A DNA stretch of 64,000 bases from the NCBI RefSeq assembly GCF_020283565.1, contig NC_060059.1:16362933-16426932 (forward strand). The letters run 5' to 3'. Below, piece after piece: positions 22,330 through 36,400 of the stretch; positions within the stretch are counted from its first letter, which is position 1, and each line of letters begins with the position of its first letter. Under the pieces are notes generated by a model. The model was not told the DNA's origin. It saw only the letters and a list, made by a program, of their open reading frames with translations, and made no database searches. The stretch comes from Trifolium pratense (lineage: Eukaryota > Streptophyta > Magnoliopsida > Fabales > Fabaceae). The position numbers and the translations under genes were made by a program.

Positions 22330-22760
22330 CAGGGTCGGCCATGTGGATGTGCAAGGCAAGTCACCGTGCAGGGCCTCAAACATTTAGAGGCCTCTAATTG
22401 TTTATATCGGTCTATTAAAAAGTTTATATATGTAAAATAAATTAATAATTTTGTTACTAAAAATATTTTATTACTCAAAAAAAAATATTTAACAGACACA
22501 CTCTTAATTTTATAAGTAATTTGCGGTTTGTTGTAAAAAAAGAAACAACATTACAAGAAAGATTTTTTTTCCCGAAGGAAATGTAAAGTTGACAATGATA
22601 AAAAACCAAGTTGTGTAAAAAAAAATGTTATTTACTATGATGACTATTTTTTATGTTATTTACAATTTAAATAATGACTTTTTTAAAAAAAATTGTATTT
22701 TTATTAAAGATGCACTTTTAATTTTCAAACAGGGTCTCTAAATACTCGGGACCGGCGTTG
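22330..22760. mobile_element. Non-autonomous hAT element, copy 2
   Basis: It starts CAGGGTCGGCC and ends GGGACCGGCGTTG, with interior colinear to the copy at 3358-3825 (GCAGGGCCTCAAACATTTAG, TCCCGAAGGAAATGTAAAG). Flanking octamers TTTCTAGA and TTGCTAGA agree at seven of eight positions, consistent with an ageing 8-bp TSD. Confidence 0.82.
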
Positions 22761-22769
22761 TTGCTAGAA

Positions 22770-23397
22770 TTTAAAGATGTTGAGTTGAACATTAACTTGA
22801 TAGCAATTGCTCATGATCATGTAATCAAAACAGGTATGACTAAGTAGTATGAGGCATAGTACCCCATCAGATCCCCTTATAATCTTTACTCTCTTTGGTT
22901 GTTAAGTACTCTATGGTATAAAAAACAAAAAATTCAGTTTAAATTCAAATATATAGATAAAAAAAAATTATTTAGATTTAATTACCAACAACATTACACA
23001 ACAAAGCCTACCTAAGAAGGGAAGAAAAAAAAAAACCTACCCAAACAGTAAACTTTTGATGTTACAAGTAAACTTTTACTTATAAGTCAAAAAAAAAAAA
23101 AAAAGTAAACTTTTACTTAGATAAATTATATTTCATAATGTAAAGAATCAAAAAGGATCTAAAGTAGATAAAGATTAAGATTCATTGCTTATGGGAGTAA
23201 AAAGGGATTAAGATTCACTTCATTTCATCCACAAAATAAAATGAGACAATGAAAGGATGCTATTGTGATACAGAAAAAGTTTGATCTTTGTGCATTGATT
23301 AAAAAAGAAAATGAAATAATGTATGTTGCTTTTGTTGGATTGTTCCCATCATTCATATGACACAACACTATGTGTCCATAAAGCCAAATTTAAGACT
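22770..23397. other. Intergenic, no recognised gene
   Basis: AT-rich sequence with several A-runs. No gene or bounded repeat supported. Confidence 0.4.
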
Positions 23398-23406
23398 TTA
23401 TTTGAA

Positions 23407-24679
23407 GGCGGATGCTAGTGTGAGAGAGCAAGTCATATCTCTCATTGGTGGGTACTGACTGTCAACCATTGGATGTGTTGAAAATTGTTAAACGGCTGAG
23501 ATTTTATAACTGGAGAGAGGAAAATACCTGTTATAGCAAGTGAATCCGGTAAAAGCAAATAATTTGTTTTTTTTTTTTCTTTTCGACATTTTGATTTATT
23601 TCCTACAAAAATTGTTTCTTCCTTTTATTTTTTTACTGTAGTTTCTTCCTGTTCTTTCATTTCTCTTTTAAGATTGTTTTGGAATCATATCTGTTATTCT
23701 GAAAAATACATCAACAAGTAGTTTATAAGTTTGCGCATCTTATACATTTGTGATGTTTACTCTGAGATTTGTAATGGAACGAAGCACATCATATACATAT
23801 ATTATTTATCACCATACATTAATTTTATCAAAGCCCCTGTGAATCTTGTAGTAGGAGAGAACACCATCTTTAAGGAAAAAAAAAACCATTGAAGTCTCTA
23901 TCCTTGTACAACAGAATCATCTTCTTCTTCCAATCACCACCACCTCCTCCCTCACAGATCCAAATCGAAAAACAGGTCAAAAAATTAAAACTCACAAAAG
24001 CAAAACAATTTATCATCATCTAAAATTTAATATTCATTTTTAATAATTGAGTAAGTGCTGGGTTTAGAACAAATTTAGTAGCCACCACCACTACCACTCT
24101 TCTTCCCGCCGGTAACGATTTGCTCGAATCGTGACTCTAACTCGGTGACTCAGTCACTCAAGCTTTGTAAACCGAGTTGCTGCTGTTTCTCAAGTCATTT
24201 GTAGAAAAACGAATTAAGGCGTGCGATCCACGCGCACCAGATCTACGTGGAATGAAGTTGGGAGAAGAGATAGATCGAGATCGAGGTAGAAGGATTGATT
24301 GTTCGATGAAGGAAGGGAATGGTAGATAAAAAAAAAAGAAAGAAAAAGATGATGATGATGATACCCCCACTGTGAAGTTTTGAAAATGGAGGAAACTGGA
24401 TTTAGAAGGTTTGACTCTTTTGTTGTTGATGTTGATTGTTGCACAAATTCAAAGTATGAAGCAATAATTTTTTAAAAAAACTACAGTACTAGCATTATTT
24501 AAGTGAAATAGATTATTGAAGTAAAATAATATTAAACATTAAAAACTTGCTATTGTTCTGTAGCAATAGGTTTCCTGTATTTCATCCCAGCCATTTAATA
24601 ATGTTCAACACATCCTATGGTTTAAAGTCAGTTTCCACTAGTGAGAGACATGTCTTGCTCTCTCACGCTAGCCTTCGCC
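23407..24679. mobile_element. Non-autonomous MULE, Pack-MULE candidate, 9-bp TSD
   Basis: The perfect duplication TTATTTGAA flanks the element at 23398-23406 and 24680-24688. Terminal inverted repeats are about 130 bp: GGCGGATGCTAGTGTGAGAG on the left pairs with the complement of CTCTCACGCTAGCCTTCGCC on the right, and similarity continues through GGATGTGTTGAA. The interior (about 23870-24470) is less AT-rich than the flanks and looks like gene sequence. Long TIRs, a 9-bp TSD and gene-like filler define a Pack-MULE. Confidence 0.82.
23870..24470 (-). pseudogene. Probable captured host-gene fragment inside the Pack-MULE
   Basis: On the minus strand one frame reads ...VTELESRFEQIVTGGKKSGS and a glycine-rich end with a stop near 24080, preceded by another in-frame stop. 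Upstream is TC- and GAT-rich sequence. It resembles the end of a plant gene, but I cannot name the parent. The strand could be wrong. Confidence 0.4.
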
Positions 24680-25179
24680 TTATTTGAAAACTATTTCTAT
24701 GATGCAACAAACTAAAAGCTACAGTATTACTAATACTAGCAGTCTAGTACTATATATATTACCTTTTCTTCTAATAAAATTCATGTACAGATATATTTAA
24801 ATATATGTTTTGTATTTTAAGGCCTTAGATTCTTAACTGTTTTTTACTTTGTCATGTTTTTACATTTATAGTCAATTATTTTATTCAAGATACTCCCTAT
24901 GTTCTATCTTAAATGTCACGTCACTAAAAGAAAAAGACCTCAAAATAGGTTGTTACTTTTGTATTTTTTATGTAAAATTAATTATCTCATCTCAATTCTA
25001 ATCTAAATTAATATTATGTGCAAGGACATTATTTTCAAGATCACTATACGTCACTGTATATTTATGGTGGTATATAAAGTGATTAGTAAGGATTTTGTTT
25101 TCTACAATTAGTAAGGATTTTTGTTTTTAGACAAAGGGGCTAGAGCCAAAAAAAAAAAAAGTAAGAAACTACAACGCTA

Positions 25180-26425
25180 CTAGTGGGGGAAGGAAACATC
25201 CCTATTATCATAATCTAGCACTTGCATCAAGTTAGTAGTCGGTTGGTGGTAGATTAAGGTTCCATGATTATGAACACGCCCCATATTAGCGAGCATATCC
25301 ACGCATTTGTTTGCTTCTCGGCAAATATGACAAATTTTAACACTCCAATCTAAGCTCAAGAGACTACAAATTTTCTTTATGATACTCCAATCAGAGACAT
25401 TTCCATGACCATGCTTGTTAATAATGCTTACTATAATTTCTGAATCCATTTGCACTTCCAACTTGTCAAACCCCATATGCTTCTTGCCATAGATAAACCT
25501 TCCAACAATCCCCAAAGTTCAGCTACATATGCAGTTGTTGATCCTAATTTCCTAAAGATTTAGAAAAACCACAAATCCAATGACCATCTTCACCACGAAA
25601 TAATCCTGCACAACGAGCACTTGTATTATGACTCTTAAAAGCCATCCATGTTAAGACAAATCCAACCATGCTCCGGAGGGTACCATCTCAGATCTTTGAT
25701 TCCTCCATTGCCACAAGTAACGACAAGTTGTGGCCCATGTTGCATCCCATTTAACCTCTTTATTCCTCCCAATATCAGTTCTCAAATTCAATTCAAAGTT
25801 TCAAACCAATGGTTTACTTCTACTAGGTGTCGCCACACTATAGATGCAAGGGGACAATCCCTCAATACATGGAGTAAGGATTCCTCCATTTGACCACAAT
25901 GATCACAATAAGGTTCTTTCAAGTACCAAGATGCTAACCTGTCATTAGTTAATAACATGTTATGTAATATATGCCAAACAAAATACTCTCACTCTTTGTG
26001 TTGATGCCAATTTTCACACCTTTCTCCATTTATGATCCTCCTCATGTTCACACTTATACCAGCCAATCTATTAAATTATATGCATCAGCAACCATGTAAT
26101 TCCCTCCACCCTCTCCCGGTCAGAGTTGCAAATCAATTTGAGGTGGTAAAATAGCTTGTATCTTTGACATTACGGTATTCGGAACAAATGCATTGAACTT
26201 ATTAAAATTCCATGTACCTATAACACATCACATCCTTTAGTTTCCAATTAATTATATCTTCAGAATCCCTTCAACAATATCACACAAACTGTGTTGCGAG
26301 TCCCACCATTTATTTATCTTGCCAAAAATTAATTGTTTGTCCGTCTCTAATAGCCCAGAGGCGGACAACCGCTTTCCAAAATGCAGTCGAAGAGTGATAA
26401 CAACAAACGTTTTTTTTGCACAAAT
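25180..26425 (-). pseudogene. Degenerate LINE (L1-type), C-terminal half
   Basis: Reading leftward from about 26420, frames encode LWKAVVRLWAIRDG...INFWQDK, then a zinc-binding RT-associated motif (YCDHCGQMEESLLHVLRDCP, about 25905-25846), then an RNase H domain with EVQMDSEIIV and CREANKCVDMLANMG (25515-25180). Multiple frameshifts and stops separate them. The order is that of plant LINE ORF2 C-termini (zf-RVT, RVT_3). Confidence 0.82.
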
Positions 26426-26884
26426 GTTTCGCTAAATTGTAAAAAATAAGATCCAATTTTTTAGATTTTACGATTAATATCTTGAATTTATGAAATTGAG
26501 TTAGGGGTTAGTCTCTGATAACATAACAAAACAAAGTTCAAATCTTAATTGAAAAAAAAAATTCACATTTAATGTCCAATAGTGCCTCAAATAAGATACT
26601 TCATTAGGAAGTAAACTATGAGAAATCAAAAAGAATCTGTCATCTTCCTCAAGGAAGGTTCTTACCTTAACAAAAAGATCTCAAAAATCACAAAGAACAA
26701 TTCAACCCTTTCACATGCCTTTGCCTATTATGAACCTCACCTTCAATTGGTATATGCTCAACTTCTTGATGTTGAGCATGTAAGCATGTAGACAACAACA
26801 ATCCTGAGAACTGAGAAGGCAAAGTTTATATCCTCATAATAACAAGGTAATTGGACTGTCAATTACAATAATAACTTATAATTT

Positions 26885-26975
26885 GTCCTCATAGACGTAG
26901 CTCAGTTGATATGAGATGGAACGATGAACAAGTATTACGAAGGAAATACAGAATTCAAAACCTGCTACAAACAAA
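26885..26975 (+). mobile_element. Possible degenerate SINE
   Basis: GACGTAGCTCAGTTGATATGA resembles a tRNA/SINE box A and AATTCAAAACCTGC a decayed box B at suitable spacing. No clear TSD or tail. Confidence 0.35.
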
Positions 26976-27481
26976 CTTTTCCTCCCTAACAAACTAACCA
27001 ATAACATTTAACTATAAAAAATAAATTATTCATTATTTATTATTCAATAGTAGAATTTTGAATGTTATAGCAACATGATTCACACATTTCAAAACTCACC
27101 TGAGACTAACAATTTCTATAAAAAATAAAGTATATCCATTACCTCCTTAAGTATTGGTTAAGTCGGTTCTACACGGTTTGGATCAGGTTTTAACCCTAAC
27201 CAATAAACAGCTGGTAATTTACAGGTTAAGTCCCATAACACAGAAAATGGCTAGGAAGAATCATTAAATATTTTAAAAAAGAAATGATGGGTAATTTACT
27301 CTAACAAATGATGACCTATAGAATCACAATTACAGCTCAAGCTAATTCTGCCCTAAGATAGAACATGAAACGAGCAAAAATTTATGTAGCACACAAAACA
27401 CAACTACCAATCCCATTCCCCATCTATGATCAGCAAATTTCACTTACAGCAGAGATTTTCTGCCAAATAGCCGATTTTCCC

Positions 27482-30400
27482 TTACTTGTTAAAGAATAAT
27501 CCCTTCCTCTTTCCCCTCTTTCTGTCCCCAGCCTGCACAATAAATAAAAAACTTGAATAGTGTCTCTAGTAAATTCCCATGGCATTTATATTAATCAGTA
27601 GTATATAAAGTAAGGAGAAGATTTATATACCCTTCGGATAAATAATCTCAACGTGAGCACAATAGTGTCTCTAGCACTGCAAAAGAAGCAACATAAATAA
27701 TCAGAGAAGAACAAAAATAGCCCTATTATTACACAACTATTTGATACTTAGAGATTAAAGAATAACAAATCCAAACGCATTTTGAGCAAAAAATATATTA
27801 CAAGTTTGTTTGCTTCTGATTTTTTTAGTTCTTTTCACAGCATGAGGTAGTATATGTTGGGCCCATCTCTAATGTAGGGAGCAGGGAATTGAACAGTGTT
27901 ATTTGGCAAATATAAATATGGATTTGCTGATAATATCTTTGTCATTTGTTTGTAGCAAAGAACAAACTTCATATACAAGGTAAACATGTTTTTACCTCTC
28001 TTTTCCATAACAAACAAAAGCAATAACCAATGAACTTTGGATGACAAAGATTACAAAAATACCTAAGGACAGGCATACAAAATAAAACCCTAACCTTCAG
28101 CTTGTAATATTTTTCATTGCATTTAATATTAAAAGAGAGAAGCAACCACAACCAATAAGGCACAGGAGAAAGGCATTCAGGTCAGGCTACTAAAAATGAA
28201 ATCCCATTGACCGAGGGCACTAAACCAAAGGACTATAGCCCTTCTACCCTACAGATTGAGAGGGAGAACCAAGCTTAGACTTTTTAATGTTTTCAAAGGT
28301 GCTCAAGAAATTTAAGTTTCATCGGCTTAGGCTTAATAATTATGCCACCGTCATCTCAAGTCAATCCAGACCTATGCATTATTACTCGATTAAAGTAGAA
28401 AACGACTGCATCCAAGCTTTCCTTCTAAAAACAATTGTATATACATAAATTAATGTTCACACAAATAAAAATGAAAAAAAAAAAAATTGGTTTCAATTTA
28501 ATATGAACATTTTTCATTTAGAAAATAGATAATGAAACATATAACAACTAGATAAAGGATATCATTATTCCATTCAATGCTGATTTTTGAGCAACTTAAT
28601 TCCTTTTGTCAGTCAGTTTGTGTAACAATGTAACAGTAAGAATACTACTTACCCACTAACATCTGTTGAGTTGTTCTCTGCTCTTAACAGATGTTCAGCA
28701 CCAGTGGAGCCAATTATAACAAATTCTGAAATATGACCATATGGAATCATTACCTGCAGAAGTAAAAGCAGAGGGGAGACAAACAAAATTAGCCAATGGC
28801 TAAAAATTAAGTCATCTTTAGAGTTTAAAACATACAAACACACAAGTGTTTTCATAGTATTTCGCAAGAAAATGATTTATCTATCCCCGATACTTACATT
28901 TTCTTCACATTCATATCAGATAAGCATCCTATATCGATACTTTTTGGGATACTTAACCAATACTTATTTGTAAAGTATTCAAGTCATTTAAATATAGTTG
29001 GATGGTTGGACCCTTTCATTTGAATAGGTAACGATTCAACTTTTTTGGCACTAGATGCCAATATCAGTACAATATCTTCTATTTTCTTTATTAGTTCATT
29101 TCAGTGCATGACTTTATTTTCCAGTTGTTGCATATTTGAGGCTTTAAAAATTTATTGCATATTTTCCTTCCTTCTTTCACAATTGATTGCTGCATAACTG
29201 TAATTTCCTTTAGTTAGAAATTTATCCAAAATTCAAACACACTTCATCCAAATGATACCACATGCGAGTTTTATGAAGTAATCTCTATGAAGTATGTTCT
29301 TGTTTTGAATTTTTACTGTCAAATCTGTAGAAAAAAAAATTCCTACTAATTGTCGTTAAGGACAACTAAAAAGAATGGAGGGAGTATGTTTTATGACTTT
29401 TTTATATATTATATATGAAATTTTAGCATAAAAAGAAAAAATTAGAGATATTTATGTTCAAAGGCAGAAAGAAAAAAATTCACTGAATGATTCCCAGAAT
29501 CTGTGTTACTTTGTTTTACTAAACCAATCAATGACTTTGCCACACTTCCAACTAGCCAAAATCGTAACACAGAGTTTCAAAGAATAAGACATACAGTGGT
29601 CGATGGAGAAAACTTTTCTGTGATTACAACTCCATTTGGTCCACTTTTGATACTGTAACCTTCCTTCTTGATGGTCAATGTGGCCGGTTCCCAAATATCA
29701 AGATATCCGGTCTGTAACATCAAGAGAGAAGAAAATATTAAACTGTTGGAAATATTCGTAAAGAAGATTGAGTAAAATAAAAATCTGATACTACCATATT
29801 CAAAGAAAATTGATAACAAATAAGAAAACTATATTCTATTGAATTACCGAAAGAGAAACTTTATATGAAGCATGTCCGCTATAAAAACTCTTCTCTATGT
29901 GGCTCTGCATTTCAGAATCTGAGAACAAATAACAAAAGAGAATGACTAAATAAACTATTTTAGGAACTCCCAACATTTTCAGCCCAAAAACGTTAGGAAA
30001 GAAGGGAGACCAGAGGAAAGCTATATCAAATGATTTAAAATCAAGGTAACTTGGAATATTAAATTGTTTTTCACTTCTAACTCTTCTCTTTGATATTTAA
30101 TTCTCATTATATGTAATATTTTTCTTTCTGACAATTTTTTTAATAAATTCTTTACTTTTGATAACTTAAGCACAATGAATGCATAAAAAACGTAAAACTA
30201 TATCCCTCTCTTTTTTACATACTTGTCTCAACTCTCAAGTGCATACGAAGTTAATAAGACAACTCACCATTTAAAACGGTCTAACAACCTTAATCGGCAC
30301 TATCCCTACAAGAGCATAAGATGCTCGATCATGAATTAGAAAAGTAAACTTCACATTGAATAAGTAAGAACACTGGATGTTTAATAGTATATGCTTTGGC

Positions 30401-33400
30401 GGTTAAAACGACAACAATTTCTTTTTCAAAACAACAACCATGCCCTTTTATATATTTTTTTCTACTGCACATGTGACAAGTAGTAGGAGCTTATGTCAAA
30501 AAGACTACAGCAGATAACCCTCATGCACAACACTTTCAAATTACTGAAAAATTCACTGGAACTAGTAATCATTTTCAGTCTATCTCACAAGTTACATAGA
30601 AGGAAGCAACAACTACACTTCAAAAACATTAAGTATGATACATGTACTCACCACAAACGATCTTCTTGTTATCATTCGCAAAAACTTGCACAGGTTCTCC
30701 CTACAATAACAAATAATGTATGAGATTTTGTGAAAAATAAACCAAGATAACAATAATCAGAAAGCCAAACTTATTCTGACTCAATTTACAAAATACACAT
30801 TTATGAACTGTGTTTTATCTCCCCTCTTTGCATCTGAATTTAATAAGCATAATAATGCACTATCGTGCAAAGGGCTTATTGATTTGAGCCATGGCATTGC
30901 AGGGAAATATTAAATAAATACAAAATTTATAAGAAAAACACAGCATATTAGCATTAAAAATATTTTATGTAATTCAAACATACCAAAAAGATCAAAAAAT
31001 AAAAAATACGAAAAACTTAATTAACAACAAATATATAAGCATACAACTATATAAACCAGCACCCAAAAGTAGGAAAATTGAATATGCACATTTCAAAACA
31101 TCATATAGGAAGGGACAAGTGAAACTATATGTCATGTACAAGACAAACATGGGTTGAGCCTTGATTCCTGTCTCAAATCCACACTGAATACGGAGTCACG
31201 CATTTCAGCAACTTCCTTTTTCAGAGAAAAAAATGGGTTTGCAGAGGGAAACAGAGGTTCTTGACAATGAGAACAGCAATGACAGCGAAACAGAGAGATG
31301 TGGTTATATGCTGTTTTTGAGGATGCAAACGAATTTTCAATCTAATCAAATTACAGTAACAAATGCTAGTGCTACTACTGATGCCAGCATTGTGAAAGAT
31401 TTTCTAACGTCAACTGCTGAGTAAAGTTAATTTGAATGCCCTTACACACAAATAAAAAACAGTTATAAAGGAAATTAAAAAAATAAATAAATAGGTGCGC
31501 TCACAGAACAAGGAGAATAAAAGAAATTTGATGTTGAAAATTTTTACTATGATCAACGAAGTGAAGATTAAAAGCAGCCACTCAATGCACAAACATAAGT
31601 TCCAGTATATATACTAATGCTCAGTGTGATCACTATGAGTAGTTTCCAAATTCCACAACACTCCTTCAAATTCATATTTCCTTGACAAACTGCTTGCTTT
31701 ATGATATGGATTGCATATCAGGGAAAGTTCATAACCAAATAAAAGCAAATTCATAAGAATTCCAATCATTTGTCACATACATGTAAAAGACTGCCATTAT
31801 GGTAAGTTCAAAAAAGTACCTTGCGCTTCCTGTTATCCAGAGGCTGGACTTCAATGGCAAGTAATGTGTCAACATCATCAGCACTCACAAGATAGTTGGG
31901 TTGCTTTGCCCCTATATTTTGGACAACGGCTATGATTGAGTTTATCACATAAGGATGCAAGAAAAGGAGAAAAAAAAAAAAGCTCAAACAGCACAAAATC
32001 ACCTTCAATATAATTAAAGGAACCATCTTCCAGGTGCCGAATCCACTGGAATTCCAACAAGGGACACAAAAAGACAATGTTAAGTGATTGGAAGAGGTAT
32101 CTAACATTGATACCATACAAAAAAAAGAAACTCTAAAGAAATAAATCAACAAGAAACAAGTTCTAAATTATATACATAAAATGCACCTCAAAATTACAAC
32201 TAGTGGTGCCATTGACGGAGTATCCGCATGCCTGAAGTTCCCTTCCTGGAAAGGCGTCTCCTGAAATTTGAAGGCCCTCTATACCTGGTAATGGATCATC
32301 ATCTGCAGCTGTAGAATGATATGTTTGCTGAAGTTATGTGTTTCAATAAAAAAGAGGAGAGAAACGATAAGAGTTTGAGTATATTTGATAAATAACTTGA
32401 TAGTAACTTAATACAAAATATTAAACATGAATCCCTGCATATAGGGATACATAGACTCATTCCTAAATAAATATTGAAATCAGTAAACTAATCGTAATAA
32501 TATTAAGTAAAACAAAAATTAATCCTAAGAGTTCATCTAAGATGACAAACTGATCCTAGAAAGTAAACCACGATACTCATATATAATATCAAATATATTA
32601 TAAGATATTTACTTATATCCTAACAGTGTTCAACTTAGTTTAGCTAACAGCAAAGCTTCAAATATTTATTAAAGCTTTAAAAGAAAATAAGGGCCCATAT
32701 GTTTAATAAAAAAATATTGTAGAAACAAGCTTTGTCTAGAGTTCTTTCCAGAAACTATTATTTTAGCTTCCATAAAGAGCATAGAACAACATTTTTGAGG
32801 TTTTTACTTTGTTTAAAAATTGAATTATTACAATTTTATGAACAAATTAAAAGTGTTTTGACAAAAATGAAACAAACCAGCCGTAATCCTAACCTTCCGA
32901 AAATGAAGAAGAAGGTTCTTCAAGAACTGGTGGTAGATAAGGAGAATATGAGGAATTGGGATCATCAACAGTGGTTGTATAAGGAGGGTTTCCTGAACTC
33001 CAGTTAGCAGGTGTCTCTCTCTCACTTTGGTCCCCATCACCCTCCGGATCATCCACGTCATTGTGGCTGACAGGGTCACGAAATGTGACTTGTTTGTTAG
33101 GCATCTCTCCATAGTATTCATTATGAGTATCCCCCTGAATAACTCCCTGGTGATTGGGCGCATCATGGGATGAAGAATTCCTGTAAAATGACAAATAAAT
33201 ATTAGCAAACATGCCATTGTCTAACAGCCCATAAAAAGTCTACTTTTATCACTCCTCTACCATTGCTAGATGAATTATAACAAAACTCAATACGAGAACT
33301 ATAGCAGATAAATTAATAGAGTGAAATCATATCAATTAGCACTTATTCATTTATGAAAAGACCCACTAACAGTATGTTTGGTTTAAGAGAAAAAGGGACG

Positions 33401-36400
33401 AGAGAGATAGGAGCGATAGGGATAGGCGAGAAACACAATTTCATCTGTTTGAAACACATGAGAAAGACAGGCGAGAGACTAAATATTGGTGGGTCCTACC
33501 ACCTTTTTATTTCTTCGTTAGATTGCAAAGAAAGTGGAAAGAATGCTTCTTTTTAATTCATTTCCATCCATTTATACCCTTTGACCGTCATCTGTGTCTC
33601 ACCGCGTATCAATCAATCATGTATCACACTATTCATTAACATACTTCATCAAAGAAGAATAGAAAATGTGAATCACTAGCATATGACAATATACATATAC
33701 TAGCAGTATCAATACAATTGTTTACGCTTTTATACTCCAGTAACAATTAAATGTCTTAAATAGGAATCGGTACCTAAATGATTTAATTAAGTTATTAAAT
33801 ACTCCATTAATACATGCTAACATAAAATATTCGATTTCTTTATTAAAATAAAGTGTGCATTACGTAAGTTAATAATGTAATTTAAATAATTAAAATAAAC
33901 ATAATTAACTAATATTCAATTTGATAAGGTAATTTTTATCAATTTATAAAGTTATTATACCAAACAATAACCTTAATCTACCCTATTTCTCACTTATTTC
34001 TCTCTTCTCTCACTCTCTCTCCTCTAGTTCTCTCTTCACAATTTCTTCTTAGAAACAAACAAAGCATAAAAGATTATATCCCTTCTCAATTTGTAATATA
34101 TAAAAAACGAGAGAATTTTTATTTTTTTACAAACTTAAACAACAAGCTATAAAAGACCAGTTGGAGTGTAGTTTCTATAAAATAAAATAAGCCAAGGTAG
34201 ATAAATATGGCAACTCAGTCAAGCCGGAATTCATTTCATCTATTTCAGAACACCAAAGCGATTATAATTTACAATCCCGAAAGCAGTATACTAATAATGC
34301 TAGGACAGCATTGTGAACTATTATATGTTGGAACTTGACAACATTAGAGGTAAAGTTAACCTTAACACTGTTTGTTTCAATAGAATTTGTGAAGAGAGAA
34401 ACATCGATGAGAGAAAACGAAGAGAAAGGCTCAATTTCTATTGTTAGGAATGAAAAGAAATTGGGACGAGAGCAACAGTTTTTATGGGACCCACACCTTT
34501 TTCTAGTCTTCGCTGAACAGCAAAGAAAAGGAACAGAGATGCTCATATTATGAAATTCCATTTATATCCTTTCTCTTTTCCTCAATAAACCGCCACACAG
34601 TAGCCATGTACATCTTAAAAAGCAAAGTATCTCGCAGTAGTGATTGCTGGTTACTGACAGTGTGAATGGTGGAGAAGGAACACGAGTCACTTGTTGGGGT
34701 GGAGAGATGAATCTAGAAGGAAGCGGTGACAGCACGTGAGTGGGTGAGGAGAAGAAAGGTTTATGACTTGGGAGTAATTTATTAAATCCTTATCAAATTA
34801 CAACATTAATGGGAAAAAAATTGGAGGTTGTCGCTACTCCTAGTTTGAAGTTTGCAATGAAATAAAATTCCAACAATTGTATAATACAGTATATGTGTTA
34901 GATTTAATTTATTATTTTTTTAACTAAAGTTTTTATATATATGTAATTTATATAAAATTATTTAGGGGTAAAGTTATTTTTTCTAAGTCTTTTATATTTA
35001 GGGGCATATTTGTACTTTCAATTATAATTAACACTTCTTTCTTCTTTATTTATATTCACTCTCTCTTTTATACCAAACAATACAACAAATCTATTCTATT
35101 TCTCTCATCTTATTAATAATATAATTTTAATAATATTATTTCCCATCTGTTAAGAATGGTGCCAGACACATTGCCTAACAAGAATAGTTTATTTCTTTGA
35201 GTCTAACAGAAGGAACAATATTGCATGCATCAGGACCACTTTAACAAAGATTTCATGAAAACAGAACCCACCAATACATTCAGTTCAGAGTAGCAGTCTT
35301 CATTTGATCAGGCTCACCTGCTTCCAAGAGGTGAATATCTCCCCATGTCATCAGCATCAACATTCGCTACCAGCCCACCACCCATGCCGCTCTGGTAGCG
35401 ACCCATTGCATCCCAACCAGTGCCTGCCTGAGCATCAGCAGAGGCCTGAGTCATAACTTGAGGGTACCTCTGCTGAGGTACCAGTTCAAGGCTATTTTTA
35501 TTCTGATAAAAAAAAAATGCAATAATTAGAATTTTATTTAAGTATAACAATGAAAAGTGACAAATTGACGGAGTAAGCATACTGAAGTAGCCAAAGGTGC
35601 GCCAATGGAGTTCAATGGTGATTGTGTAGCAACATTTCCATGGTTCATATCTGAACGCCAAGGTGTTAGTTGATACTGTGACTCCTTTAGCTTTGACTGT
35701 AACACAGCAATAAAGAACAGATATAACTAATAAAACCAATTCCTCAAGCAAAAATGGAAATATAAACTTCTAATATTTTGGCAATGGTTAGACAGTTAAA
35801 CTTCAGCACAGATTCTACTGAATAAACATCAATTCGTATTAGTATAAATGCAAACAGACCACCTGAGTATCTGCTCAACGTACCTCAGTGCGATAAAGTT
35901 TTTCCTGCAAATGTTTGAACAAAACCTGCCAAAAGCAGAAACCACTGTCAATTCAAGATAGGTGAGGTCCAGGTTTCAGTATTACTAAAATGACTTTTTA
36001 TACAGAAAAAAATAGACATGTCCATGTCAAAATTGTCGAAGTTGTAGGGTTATAGGTAAATTATGGAAGAGAAGGAATGAAGATTTAGAATTTTGATAAT
36101 GATTTTGATTATTTATAAGAGTGTTCATTGACCCTTTTTTACATTAACAGCAGACTCTTGATCATATTTCTATAAGAAAATAAACCGTGAAATATAAAGA
36201 AATATGGAAGCCGAGTTAAGAAATAATATAAAATATTCAAAATAACTATTAATATACGACTCAAATATTATGAGATATTTTCTGTAACAGATATCAACCA
36301 ACTGTTTGAGCAAAGGTGGAATCAAATTTTAAAACATTTTACATCCCACCACAATCGATGGAAGAGGAAACAAATATTCTCCATAATTTATTCAATGGAA

